Assembly (NCBI GenBank): GCA_963971225.1
Contig: OZ020267.1
Coordinates: forward strand, 84,309,648 to 84,373,647
Direction: 5' to 3'
DNA: 64,000 nt
From: Melieria omissa
Taxonomy: Eukaryota; Arthropoda; Insecta; Diptera; Ulidiidae
Shown here: in pieces, positions 10,260-24,200 of the stretch
Layout: each line of letters opens with the position of its first letter
Position numbering within the stretch: position 1 is the stretch's first letter
Translations under genes and position numbers: made by a program
The notes under the pieces: generated by a model
What the model saw: only the letters and a program-made list of their open reading frames with translations
The model's database searches: none
Told to the model about the DNA's origin: nothing

Positions 10260-13200
10260 GCGATTGGTTGGCCTTTCGGCAATGACAAATGGGAACATAA
10301 TATTTTTTTCACTTATAATTTTAAGGGTCAAGCGAAATGCACAATGTGCTTTCAACTAATTCAATTAATTAAATAATTTGTTTGCATTTTTTGGGCAACT
10401 TTACATGTATTGGTTTTTGCTTTTCCATAAGAAGATTTTGGGCACTCCTGATATAGATGTATCATGTGGTCGATATCACTTTTCCACAACGAAATTCTCC
10501 TGCATTATCTGAGATAGCGAGAAGATTGACCCCATTTATGAAAGCTCAAAACTCCAGCTAGGTTTTAAGGTTATTAGTTTTTCTATAAACCTAGAATCAT
10601 CATATTTTACAAGCATTTTATCGATTTTGCAGTAGGCAGCCATTTAATGTCACCCTTGCGCATCGATCTGTTCATGATTGCCGAACAGTAATCAAATTAT
10701 TGATTTAATTTGATAAAGCTGCAATCTCTAGCTACATTTTAAGGGGTTTTTTATTAACGTAACCTGTACCGTTTGGAATCTATAAGCACTTTAGTGGTGA
10801 GTGTGTATTTTGTAATAGGCAGTTCTTCAATGTTATCCTTGCGCATCGATATGCTCATTATTCCTGAGGGATAATGAAAAGTTAGGGACCAATATAGAAA
10901 GCATAAGACTCTGGCTAAATTTTAAGTGGTCAATTATTAATATGCACTTATGCATTTGGTGTTGACAAACATTTTAGTGGTTGCACCCAAGTAGCAATTT
11001 TTTCAAAGTCACCGTTCCAAATCGATTTGCTTTCGAACCTTGGGGTATAGAAGGATGATTGATACCATTATAGAAAGCATACGAGTCTAGCTAAATAATA
11101 AGGCATAATATTTTTAAAATCCGTTAACGGGTCGAGATTTAACAGCCATAATTTCGATCATGCTGCCAGTGGGATATTTTTTTATTTACCAAATTGGTGA
11201 AAGGTTGTCACTCTGGCTTAATTGTGACGCCATTTTGATTAAAGTGATTGTGCGTACTTAGGTTCCACAAGCATTTGATTGGTTATATAGATCAGAGGTG
11301 CATTCTTTCAATCAGTCGTTGTTGTGACAGCAACGAAGCAACACGTGTGGGGGCTGCGCGGATTTTTGTTTTGTTGCCTCAAGAAATTCTATGTATGAAA
11401 AAAAATTAGATGCTTTTGTTGTTGTAGTTTTTGTTTTGGCGATTGGTTGGCCTTTCGGCAATGACAAATGGGAACATAATATTTTTTTCACTTATAATTT
11501 TAAGGGTCAAGCGAAATGCACAATGTGCTTTCAACTAATTCAATTAATTAAATAATTTGTTTGCATTTTTTTGGGCAACTTTAAATGTATTGGTTTTTGC
11601 TTTTCCATAAGAAGACTTTGGGCACCCCTGATATAGATGTATCATGTGGTCGATATCACTTTTCCACAACGAAATTCTCCTGCATTATTTGAGATAGCGA
11701 GAAGATTGACCCCATTTATGAAAGCTCAAAACTCCAGCTAGGTTTTAAGGTTATTATTTTTTCTATAAACCTAGAATCATCATATTTTACAAGCATTTTA
11801 TCGATTTTGCAGTAGGCAGCCATTTAATGTCACTCTTGCGCATCGATCTGTTCATGATTGCCTAATAGTAATCAAATTATTGATTTAATTTGATAAAGCT
11901 GCAATCTCTAGCTACATTTTAAGGGGTTTTTTATTAACGTAACCCATACCGTTTGGAATCTATAAGCACTTTAGTGGTGAGTGTGTATTTTGTAATAGGC
12001 AGTTTTTCAATGTTATCCTTGCGCATCGATATGCTCATTATTCCTGAAGGATAATGAAAAGTTAGGGACCAATATAGAAAACATAAGACTCTGGCTAAAT
12101 TTTAAGGGGTCAATTATTAATATGCACTTATGCATTTGGTGTTGACAAGCATTTTAGTGGTTGCACCCAAGTAGCAATTTTTTCAAAGTCACCGTTCCAA
12201 ATCCATTTGCTTTCGAACCTTGGGGTATAGAAGGATGATTGATACCATTATAGAAAGCATACGAGTCTAGCTAAATAATAAGGCATAATATTATTAAAAT
12301 CCGTTAACGGGTCGAGATTTAACAGCCATAATTTCGATCATGCTGCCGGTGGGATATTTTTTTTATTTACCAAATTGGTGAATGGTGGTCACTCTGGCTT
12401 AATTTTGACGCCATTTTGATTAAAGTGATTGTGCGTACTTAGGTTCCACAAGCATTTGATTGATTATATAGATCAGAGGTGCATTCTTTCAATCAGTCGT
12501 TGTTGTGACAGCAACGAAGCAACACGTGTGGGGGCTGCGCGGATTTTTGTTTTGTTGCCTCAAGAAATTGTATGTATGAAAAAAAATTAGATGCTTTTGT
12601 TGTTGTAGTTTTGGTTTTGGCGATTGGTTGGCCTTTCGGCAATGACAAATGGGAACATTATATTTTTTTCACTTATAATTTTAAGGGTCAAGCGAAATGC
12701 ACAATGTGCTTTCAACTAATTCAATTAATTAAATAATTTGTTTGCATTTTTTTTGGGCAACTTTACATGTATTGGTTTTTGCTTTTCCATAAGAAGACTT
12801 TGGGCACCCCTGATATAGATGTATCATGTGGTCGATATCACTTTTCCACAACGAAATTCTCCTGCATTATTTGAGATAGCGAGAAGATTGACCCCATTTA
12901 TGAAAGCTCAAAACTCCAGCTAGGTTTTAAGGTTATTATTTTTTCTATAAACCTAGAATCATCATATTTTACAAGCATTTTATCGATTTTGCAGTAGGCA
13001 GCCATTTAATGTCACTCTTGCGCATCGATCTGTTCATGATTGCCTAATAGTAATCAAATTATTGATTTAATTTGATAAAGCTGCAATCTCTAGCTACATT
13101 TTAAGGGGTTTTTTATTAACGTAACCCATACCGTTTGGAATCTATAAGCACTTTAGTGGTGAGTGTGTATTTTGTAATAGGCAGTTTTTCAATGTTATCC

Positions 13201-16200
13201 TTGCGCATCGATATGCTCATTATTCCTGAAGGATAATGAAAAGTTAGGGACCAATATAGAAAGCATATGACTCTGGCTAAATTTTAAGGGGTCAATTATT
13301 AATATGCACTTATGCATTTGGTGTTGACAAGCATTTTAGTGGTTGCACCCAAGTAGCAATTTTTTCAAAGTCACCGTTCCAAATCGATTTGCTTTCGAAC
13401 CTGGGGTATAGAAGGATGATTGATACCATTACAGAAAGCATACGAGTCTAGCTAAATAATAAGGCATAATATTATTAAAATCCGTTAACGGGTCGAGATT
13501 TAACAGCCATAATTTCGATCATGCTGCCGGGGGGATATTTTTTTTATTTACCAAATTGGTGAAAGGTGGTCACTCTGGCTTAATTTTGACGCCATTTTGA
13601 TTAAAGTGATTGTGCGTACTTAGGTTCCACAAGCATTTGATTGATTATATAGATCAGAGGTGCATTCTTTCAATCAGTCGTTGTTGTGACAGCAACGTAG
13701 CAACACGTGTGGGGGCTGCGCGGATTTTTGTTTTGTTGCCTCAAGAAATTGTATGTATGAAAAAAAATTAGATGCTTTTATTGTTGTAGTTTTGGTTTTG
13801 GCGATTGGTTGGCCTTTCGGCAATGACAAATGGGAACATTATATTTTTTTCACTTATAATTTTAAGGGTCAAGCGAATTGCACAATGTGCTTTCAACTAA
13901 TTCAATTAATTAAATAATTTGTTTGCATTTTTTTGGGCAACTTTAAATGTATTGGTTTTTGCTTTTCCATAAGAAGACTTTGGGCACCCCTGATATAGAT
14001 GTATCATGTGGTCGATATCACTTTTCCACAACGAAATTCTCCTGCATTATTTGAGATAGCGAGAAGATTGACCCCATTTATGAAAGCTCAAAACTCCAGC
14101 TAGGTTTTAAGGTTATTATTTTTTCTATAAACCTAGAATCATCATATTTTACAAGCATTTTATCGATTTTGCAGTAGGCAGCCATTTAATGTCACTCTTG
14201 CGCATCGATCTGTTCATGATTGCCTAATAGTAATCAAATTATTGATTTAATTTGATAAAGCTGCAATCTCTAGCTACATTTTAAGGGGTTTTTTATTAAC
14301 GTAACCCATACCGTTTGGAATCTATAAGCACTTTAGTGGTGAGTGTGTATTTTGTAATAGGCAGTTTTTCAATGTTATCCTTGCGCATCGATATGCTCAT
14401 TATTCCTGAAGGATAATGAAAAGTTAGGGACCAATATAGAAAGCATATGACTCTGGCTAAATTTTAAGGGGTCAATTATTAATATGCACTTATGCATTTG
14501 GTGTTGACAAGCATTTTAGTGGTTGCACCCAAGTAGCAATTTTTTCAAAGTCACCGTTCCAAATCGATTTGCTTTCGAACCTTGGGGTATAGAAGGATGA
14601 TTGATACCATTATAGAAAGCATACGAGTCTAGCTAAATAATAAGGCATAATATTATTAAAATCCGTTAACGGGTCGAGATTTAAGAGCCATAATTTCGAT
14701 CAAGCTGCCGGTGGGATATTTTTTTTATTTACCAAATTGGTGAAAGGTGGTCACTCTGGCTTAATTTTGACGCCATTTTGATTAAAGTGATTGTGCGTAC
14801 TTAGGTTCCACAAGCATTTGATTGGTTATATAGATCAGAGGTGCATTCTTTCAATCAGTCGTTGTTGTGACAGCAACGAAGCAACACGTGTGGGGGCTGC
14901 GCGGATTTTTGTTTTGTTGCCTCAAGAAATTGTATGTATGAAAAAAATTAGATGCTTTTGTTGTTGTAGTTTTTGTGTGTATGCTTTTTTGTGTTGGCGA
15001 TTGGTTGGCCTTTCGGCAATGACAAATGGGAACATAATATTTTTTTCACTTATAATTTTAAGGGTCAAGCGAAATGCACAATGTGCTTTCAACTAATTCA
15101 ATTAATTAAATAATTTGTTTGCATTTTTTGGGCAACTTTACATGTATTGGTTTTTGCTTTTCCATAAGAAGATTTTGGGCATTCCTGATATAGATGTATC
15201 ATGTGGTCGATATCACTTTTCCACAACGAAATTCTCCTGCATTATCTGAGATAGCGAGAAGATTGACCCCATTTATGAAAGCTCAAAACTCCAGCTAGGT
15301 TTTAAGGTTATTAGTTTTTCTATAAACCTAGAATCATCATATTTTACAAGCATTTTATCGATTTTGCAGTAGGCAGCCATTTAATGTCACCCTTGCGCAT
15401 CGATCTGTTCATGATTGCCGAACAGTAATCAAATTATTGATTTAATTTGATAAAGCTGCAATCTCTAGCTACATTTTAAGGGGTTTTTTATTAACGTAAC
15501 CTGTACCGTTTGGAATCTATAAGCACTTTAGTGGTGAGTGTGTATTTTGTAATAGGCAGTTCTTCAATGTTATCCTTGCGCATCGATATGCTCATTATTC
15601 CTGAGGGATAATGAAAAGTTAGGGACCAATATAGAAAGCATAAGACTCTGGCTAAATTTTAAGTGGTCAATTATTAATATGCACTTATGCATTTGGTGTT
15701 GACAAACATTTTAGTGGTTGCACCCAAGTAGCAATTTTTTCAAAGTCACCGTTCCAAATCGATTTGCTTTCGAACCTTGGGGTATAGAAGGATGATTGAT
15801 ACCATTATAGAAAGCATACGAGTCTAGCTAAATAATAAGGCATAATATTTTTAAAATCCGTTAACGGGTCGAGATTTAACAGCCATAATTTCGATCATGC
15901 TGCCAGTGGGATATTTTTTTATTTACCAAATTGGTGAAAGGTTGTCACCCTGGCTTAATTGTGACGCCATTTTGATTAAAGTGATTGTGCGTACTTAGGT
16001 TCCACAAGCATTTGATTGGTTATATAGATCAGAGGTGCATTCTTTCAATCAGTCGTTGTTGTGACAGCAACGAAGCAACACGTGTGGGGGCTGCGCGGAT
16101 TTTTGTTTTGTTGCCTCAAGAAATTGTATGTATGAAAAAAAATTAGATGCTTTTGTTGTTGTAGTTTTTGTTTTGGCGATTGGTTGGCCTTTCGGCAATG

Positions 16201-18239
16201 ACAAATGGGAACATAATATTTTTTTCACTTATAATTTTAAGGGTCAAGCGAAATGCACAATGTGCTTTCAACTAATTCAATTAATTAAATAATTTGTTTG
16301 CATTTTTTTGGGCAACTTTAAATGTATTGGTTTTTGCTTTTCCATAAGAAGACTTTGGGCACCCCTGATATAGATGTATCATGTGGTCGATATCACTTTT
16401 CCACAACGAAATTCTCCTGCATTATTTGAGATAGCGAGAAGATTGACCCCATTTATGAAAGCTCAAAACTCCAGCTAGGTTTTAAGGTTATTATTTTTTC
16501 TATAAACCTAGAATCATCATATTTTACAAGCATTTTATCGATTTTGCAGTAGGCAGCCATTTAATGTCACTCTTGCGCATCGATCTGTTCATGATTGCCT
16601 AATAGTAATCAAATTATTGATTTAATTTGATAAAGCTGCAATCTCTAGCTACATTTTAAGGGGTTTTTTATTAACGTAACCCATACCGTTTGGAATCTAT
16701 AAGCACTTTAGTGGTGAGTGTGTATTTTGTAATAGGCAGTTTTTCAATGTTATCCTTGCGCATCGATATGCTCATTATTCCTGAAGGATAATGAAAAGTT
16801 AGGGACCAATATAGAAAGCATATGACTCTGGCTAAATTTTAAGGGGTCAATTATTAATATGCACTTATGCATTTGGTGTTGACAAGCATTTTAGTGGTTG
16901 CACCCAAGTAGCAATTTTTTCAAAGTCACCGTTCCAAATCCATTTGCTTTCGAACCTTGGGGTATAGAAGGATGATTGATACCATTATAGAAAGCATACG
17001 AGTCTAGCTAAATAATAAGGCATAATATTATTAAAATCCGTTAACGGGTCGAGATTTAACAGCCATAATTTCGATCATGCTGCCGGTGGGATATTTTTTT
17101 TATTTACCAAATTGGTGAATGATGGTCACTCTGGCTTAATTTTGACGCCATTTTGATTAAAGTGATTGTGCGTACTTAGGTTCCACAAGCATTTGATTGA
17201 TTATATAGATCAGAGGTGCATTCTTTCAATCAGTCGTTGTTGTGACAGCAACGAAGCAACACGTGTGGGGGCTGCGCGGATTTTTGTTTTGTTGCCTCAA
17301 GAAATTGTATGTATGAAAAAAAATTAGATGCTTTTGTTGTTGTAGTTTTGGTTTTGGCGATTGGTTGGCCTTTCGGCAATGACAAATGGGAACATTATAT
17401 TTTTTTCACTTATAATTTTAAGGGTCAAGCGAAATGCACAATGTGCTTTCAACTAATTCAATTAATTAAATAATTTGTTTGCATTTTTTTTGGGCAACTT
17501 TACATGTATTGGTTTTTGCTTTTCCATAAGAAGATTTTGGGCACCCCTGATATAGATGTATCATGTGGTCGATATCACTTTTCCACAACGAAATTCTCCT
17601 GCATTATCTGAGATAGCGAGAAGATTGACCCCATTTATGAAAGCTCAAAACTCCAGCTAGGTTTTAAGGTTATTATTTTTCTATAAACCTAGAATCATCA
17701 TATTTTACAAGCATTTTATCGATTTTGCAGTAGGCAGCCATTTAATGTCACTCTTGCGCATCGATCTGTTCATGATTGCCTAATAGTAATCAAATTATTG
17801 ATTTGATTTGATAAAGCTGCAATCTCTAGCTACATTTTAAGGGGTTTTTTATTAACGTAACCCATACCGTTTGGAATCTATAAGCACTTTAGTGGTGAGT
17901 GTGTATTTTGTAATAGGCAGTTTTTCAATGTTATCCTTGCGCATCGATATGCTCATTATTCCTGAAGGATAATGAAAAGTTAGGGACCAATATAGAAAGC
18001 ATATGACTCTGGCTAAATTTTAAGGGGTCAATTATTAATATGCACTTATGCATTTGGTGTTGACAAGCATTTTAGTGGTTGCACCCAAGTAGCAATTTTT
18101 TCAAAGTCACCGTTCCAAATCGATTTGCTTTCGAACCTGGGGTATAGAAGGATGATTGATACCATTACAGAAAGCATACGAGTCTAGCTAAATAATAAGG
18201 CATAATATTATTAAAATCCGTTAACGGGTCGAGATTTAA
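10260..18239. repeat. 4,737-bp higher-order repeat of four satellite monomers
   Basis: The segment from about 10260 to 13502 recurs at about 14997 to 18239, an offset of 4,737 bp (four monomers). Shared private variants include GCCGAACAGTAATC, AAGTGGTCAATT, GACAAACATT, AATATTTTTAAAATCC, ATTGTGACGCC, ATCCATTTGC and GAACCTGGGGTATA. A few single-base differences separate the copies (for example 10446 versus 15183), so this duplication is older than the 2,356-bp array further right. Boundaries are estimates from where variants stop agreeing. Confidence 0.8.
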
Positions 18240-21200
18240 GAGCCATAATTTCGATCAAGCTGCCGGTGGGATATTTTTTTTATTTACCAAATTGGTGAAA
18301 GGTGGTCACTCTGGCTTAATTTTGACGCCATTTTGATTAAAGTGATTGTGCGTACTTAGGTTCCACAAGCATTTGATTGGTTATATAGATCAGAGGTGCA
18401 TTCTTTCAATCAGTCGTTGTTGTGACAGCAACGAAGCAACACGTGTGGGGGCTGCGCGGATTTTTGTTTTGTTGCCTCAAGAAATTGTATGTATGAAAAA
18501 AATTAGATGCTTTTGTTGTTGTAGTTTTTGTGTGTATGCTTTTTTGTGTTGGCGATTGGTTGGCCTTTCGGCAATGACAAATGGGAACATTATATTTTTT
18601 TCACTTATAATTTTAAGGGTCAAGCGAAATGCACAATGTGCTTTCAACTAATTCAATTAATTAAATAATTTGTTTGCATTTTTTGGGCAACTTTACATGT
18701 ATTGGTTTTTGCTTTTCCATAAGAATATTTTGGGCACCCCTGATATAGATGTATCATGTGGTCGATATCACTTTTCCACAACGAAATTCTCCTGCATTAT
18801 TTGAGATAGCGAGAAGATTGACCCCATTTATGAAAGCTCAAAACTCCAGCTAGGTTTTAAGGTTATTATTTTTTCTATAAACCTAGAATCATCATATTTC
18901 ACAAGCATTTTATCGATTTTGCAGTAGGCAGCCATTTAATGTCACCCTTGCGCATCGATCTGTTCATGATTGCCGAATAGTAATCAAATTATTGATTTAA
19001 TTTGATAAAGCTGCAATCTCTAGCTACATTTTAAGGGGTTTTTTATTATCGTAACCCATACCGTTTGGAATCTATAAGCACTTTAGTGGTGAGTGTGTAT
19101 TTTGTAATAGGCAGTTTTTCAATGTTATCCTTGCGCATCGATATGCTCATTATTCCTGAAGGATAATGAAAAGTTAGGGACCAATATAGAAAGCATAAGA
19201 CTCTGGCTAAATTTTAAGGGGTCAATTATTAATATGCACTTATGCATTTGGTGTTGACAAGCATTTAAGTGGTTGCACCCAAGTAGCAATTTTTTCAAAG
19301 TCACCGTTCCAAATCGATTTGCTTTCGAACCTTGGGGTATAGAAGGATGATTGATACCATTATAGAAAGCATACGAGTCTAGCTAAATAATAAGGCATAA
19401 TATTATTAAAATCCGTTAACGGGTCGAGATTTAACAGCCATAATTTCGATCATGCTGCCGGTGGGATATTTTTTTTATTTACCAAATTGGTGAAAGGTGG
19501 TCACTCTGGCTTAATTTTGACGCCATTTTGATTAAAGTGATTGTGCGTACTTAGGTTCCACAAGCATTTGATTGGTTATATAGATCAGAGGTGCATTCTT
19601 TCAATCAGTCGTTGTTGTGACAGCAACGAAGCAACACGTGTGGGGGCTGCGCGGATTTTTGTTTTGTTGCCTCAAGAAATTCTATGTATGAAAAAAATTA
19701 GATGCTTTTGTTGTTGTAGTTTTTGTGTGTATGCTTTTTTGTGTTGGCGATTGGTTGGCCTTTCGGCAATGTCAAATGGGAACATTATATTTTTTTCACT
19801 TATAATTTTAAGGGTCAAGCGAAATGCACAATGTGCTTTCAACTAATTCAATTAATTAAATAATTTGTTTGCATTTTTTTTGGGCAACTTTACATGTATT
19901 GGTTTTTGCTTTTCCATAAGAAGATTTTGGGCACCCCCTGATATAGATGTATCATGTGGTCGATATCACTTTTCCACAACGAAATTCTCCTGCATTATTT
20001 GAGATAGCGAGAAGATTGACCCCATTTATGAAAGCTCAAAACTCCAGCTAGGTTTTAAGGTTATTATTTTTTCTATAAACCTAGAATCATCATATTTCAC
20101 AAGCATTTTATCGATTTTGCAGTAGGCAGCCATTTAATGTCACTCTTGCGCATCGATCTGTTCATGATTGCGGAATAGTAATCAAATTATTGATTTAATT
20201 TGATAAAGCTGCAATCTCTAGCTACATTTTAAGGGGTTTTTTATTAACGTAACCCATACCGTTTGGAATCTATAAGCACTTTAGTGGTGAGTGTGTATTT
20301 TGTAATAGGCAGTTTTTCAATGTTATCCTTGCGCATCGATATGCTCATTATTCCTGAAGGATAATGAAAAGGTAGGGACCAATATAGAAAGCATAAGACT
20401 CTGGCTAAATTTTAAGGGGTCAATTATTAATATGCACTTATGCATTTGGTGTTGACAAGCATTTTAGTGGTTGCACCCAAGTAGCAATTTTTTCAAAGTC
20501 ACCGTTCCAAATCGATTTGCTTTCGAACCTTGGGGTATAGAAGGATGATTGATACCATTATAGAAAGCATACGAGTCTAGCTAAATAATAAGGCATAATA
20601 TTATTAAAATCCGTTAACGGGTCGAGATTTAACAGCCATAATTTCGATCATGCTGCCGGTGGGATATTTTTTTTTTTACCAAATTGGTGAAAGGTGGTCA
20701 CTCTGGCTTAATTTTGACGCCAGTTTGATTAAAGTGATTGTGCGTACTTAGGTTCCACAAGCATTTGATTGGTTATATAGATCAGAGGTGCATTCTTTCA
20801 ATCAGTCGTTGTTGTGACAGCAACGAAGCAATACGTGTGGGCGCTGCGCGGATTTTTGTTTTGTTGCCTCAAGAAATTGTATGTATGAAAAAAAATTAGA
20901 TGCTTTTGTTGTTGTAGTTTTTGTTTTGGCGATTGGTTGGCCTTTCGGCAATGACAAATGGGAACATTATATTTTTTTCACTTATAATTTTAAGGGTCAA
21001 GCGAAATGCACAATGTGCTTTCAACTAATTCAATTAATTAAATAATTTGTTTGCATTTTTTTGGTCAACTTTACATGTATTGGTTTTTGCTTTTCCATAA
21101 GAAGATTTTTGGCACCCCTGATATAGATGTATCATGTGGTCGATATCACTTTTCCACAACGAAATTCTCCTGCATTATCTGAGATAGCGAGAAGATTGAC

Positions 21201-24200
21201 CCCATTTATGAAAACTCAAAACTCCAGCTAGGTTTTAAGGTTATTATTTTTTCTATAAACCTAGAATCATCATATTTTACAAGCATTTTATCGATTTTGC
21301 AGTAGGCAGCCATTTAATGTCACTCTTGCGCATCGATTTGTTCATGATTGCGGAATAGTAATCAAATTATTGATTAATTTGATAAAGCTGCAATCTCTAG
21401 CTACATTTTAAGGGGCTTTTTATTAACGTAACCCATACCGTTTGGAATCTATAAGCACTTTAGTGGTGAGTGTGTATTTTGTAATAGGCAGTTTTTCAAT
21501 GTTATCCTTGCGCATCGATATGCTCATTATTCCTGACGGATAATGAAAAGGTAGGGACCAATATAGAAAGCATAAGCCTCTAGCTAAATTTTAAGGGGTC
21601 AATTATTAATATGCACTTATGCATTTGGTGTTGACAAGCATTTTAGTGGTTGCACCCAAGTAGCAATTTTTTCAAAGTCACCGTTCCAAATCGATTTGCT
21701 TTCGAACCTTGGGGTATAGAAGGATGATTGATACCATTATAGAAAGCATACGAGTCTAGCTAAATAATAAGGCATAATATTGTTAAAATCCGTTAACGGG
21801 TCGAGATTTAACAGCCATAATTTCGATCATGCTGCCGGTGGGATATTTTTTTTATTTACCAAATTGGTGAAAGGTGGTCACTCTGGCTTAATTTTGACGC
21901 CAGTTTGATTAAAGTGATTGTGCGTACTTAGGTTCCACAAGCATTTGATTGGTTATATAGATCAGAGGTGCATTCTTTCAATCAGTCGTTGTTGTGACAG
22001 CAACGAAGCAACACGTGTGGGGGCTGCGCGAATTTTTGTTTTGTTGCCTCAAGAAATTGTATGTATGAAAAAAAATTAGATGCTTTTGTTGTTGTAGTTT
22101 TTGTGTGTATGCTTTTTTGTGTTGGCGATTGGTTGGCCTTTCGGCAATGACAAATGGGAACATTATATTTTTTTCACTTATAACTTTAAGGGTCAAGCGA
22201 AATGCACAATGTGCTTTCAACTAATTCAATTAATTAAATAATTTGTTTGCATTTTTTTGGGCAACTTTACATGTATTGGTTTTTGCTTTTCCATAAGAAT
22301 ATTTTGGGCACCCCTGATATAGATGTATTATGTGGTCGATATCACTTTTCCACAACGAAATTCTCCTGCATTATTTGAGATAGCGAGAAGATTGACCCCA
22401 TTTATGAAAGCTCAAAACTCCAGCTAGGTTTTAAGGTTATTATTTTTTCTATAAACCTAGAATCATCATATTTTACAAGCATTTTATCGATTTTGCAGTA
22501 GGCAGCCATTTAATGTCACTCTTGCGCATCGATCTGTTCATGATTGCCTAATAGTAATCAAATTATTGATTTAATTTGATAAAGCTGCGATCTCTAGCTA
22601 CATTTTAAGGGGTTTTTTATTAACGTAACCCATACCGTTTGGAATCTATAAGCACTTTAGTGGTGAGTGTGTATTTTGTAATAGGCAGTTTTTCAATGTT
22701 ATCCTTGCGCATCGATATGCTCATTATTCCTGAAGGATAATGAAAAGTTAGGGACCAATATAGAAAGCATAAGACTCTGGCTAAATTTTAAGGGGTCAAT
22801 TATTAATATGCACTTATGCATTTGGTGTTGACAAGCATTTTAGTGGTTGCACCCAAGTAGCAATTTTTTCAAAGTCACCGTTCCAAATCGATTTGCTTTC
22901 GAACCTTGGGGTATAGAAGGATGATTGATACCATTATAGAAAGCATACGAGTCTAGCTAAATAATAAGGCATAATATTATTAAAATCCGTTAACGGGTCG
23001 AGATTTAACAGCCATAATTTCGATCATGCTGCCGGTGGGATATTTTTTTTATTTACCAAATTGGTGAAAGGTGGTCACTCTGGCTTAATTTTGACGCCAG
23101 TTTGATTAAAGTGATTGTGCGTACTTAGGTTCCACAAGCATTTGATTGGTTATATAGATCAGAGGTGCATTCTTTCAATCAGTCGTTGTTGTGACAGCAA
23201 CGAAGCAACACGTGTGGGGGCTGCGCGGATTTTTGTTTTGTTGCTTCAAGAAATTGTATGTATGAAAAAAAATTAGATGCTTTTGTTGTTGTAGTTTTTG
23301 TGTGTATGCTTTTTTATGTTGGCGATTGGTTGGCCTTTCGGCAATGACAAATGGGAACATAATATTTTTTTCACTTATAATTTTAAGGGTCAAGCGAAAT
23401 GCACAATGTGCTTTCAACTAATTCATTTAATTAAATAATTTGTTTGCATTTTTTTTGGGCAACTTTACATGTATTGGTTTTTGCTTTTCCATAAGAAGAT
23501 TTTGGGCACCCCTGAAATAGATGTATCATGTGGTCGATATCACTTTTCCACAACGAAATTCTCCTGCATTATCTGAGATAGCGAGAAGATTGACCCCATT
23601 TATGAAAGCTCAAAACTCCAGCTAGGTTTTAAGGTTATTAGTTTTTCTATAAACCTAGAATCATCATATTTCACAAGCATTTTATCGATTTTGCAGTAGG
23701 CAGCCATTTAATGTCACCCTTGCGCATCGATCTGTTCATGATTGCCGAATAGTAATCAAATTATTGATTTAATTTGATAAAGCTGCAATCTCTAGCTACA
23801 TTTTAAGGGGTTTTTTTATTATCGTAACCCATACCGTTTGGAATCTATAAGCACTTTAGTGGTGAGTGTGTATTTTGTAATAGGCAGTTTTTCAATGTTA
23901 TCCTTGCGCATCGATATGCTCATTATTCCTGAAGGATAATGAAAAGTTAGGGACCAATATAGAAAGCATAAGACTCTGGCTAAATTTTAAGGGGTCAATT
24001 ATTAATATGCACTTATGCATTTGGTGTTGACAAGCATTTTAGTGGTTGCACCCAAGTAGCAATTTTTTCAAAGTCACCGTTCCAAATCGATTTGCTTTCG
24101 AACCTTGGGGTATAGAAGGATGATTGATACCATTATAGAAAGCATACGAGTCTAGCTAAATAATAAGGCATAATATTATTAAAATCCGTTAACGGGTCGA

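Noticed and set aside
14791..15096. 101-codon plus-strand ORF recurring in several monomers (also 18346, 19541, 24314, 34601)
   Set aside because: It exists only where the monomer is long-form and the A-run has seven bases; most monomers break it. It has no ribosomal or domain signal, and the pattern is that of satellite length variation, not coding.
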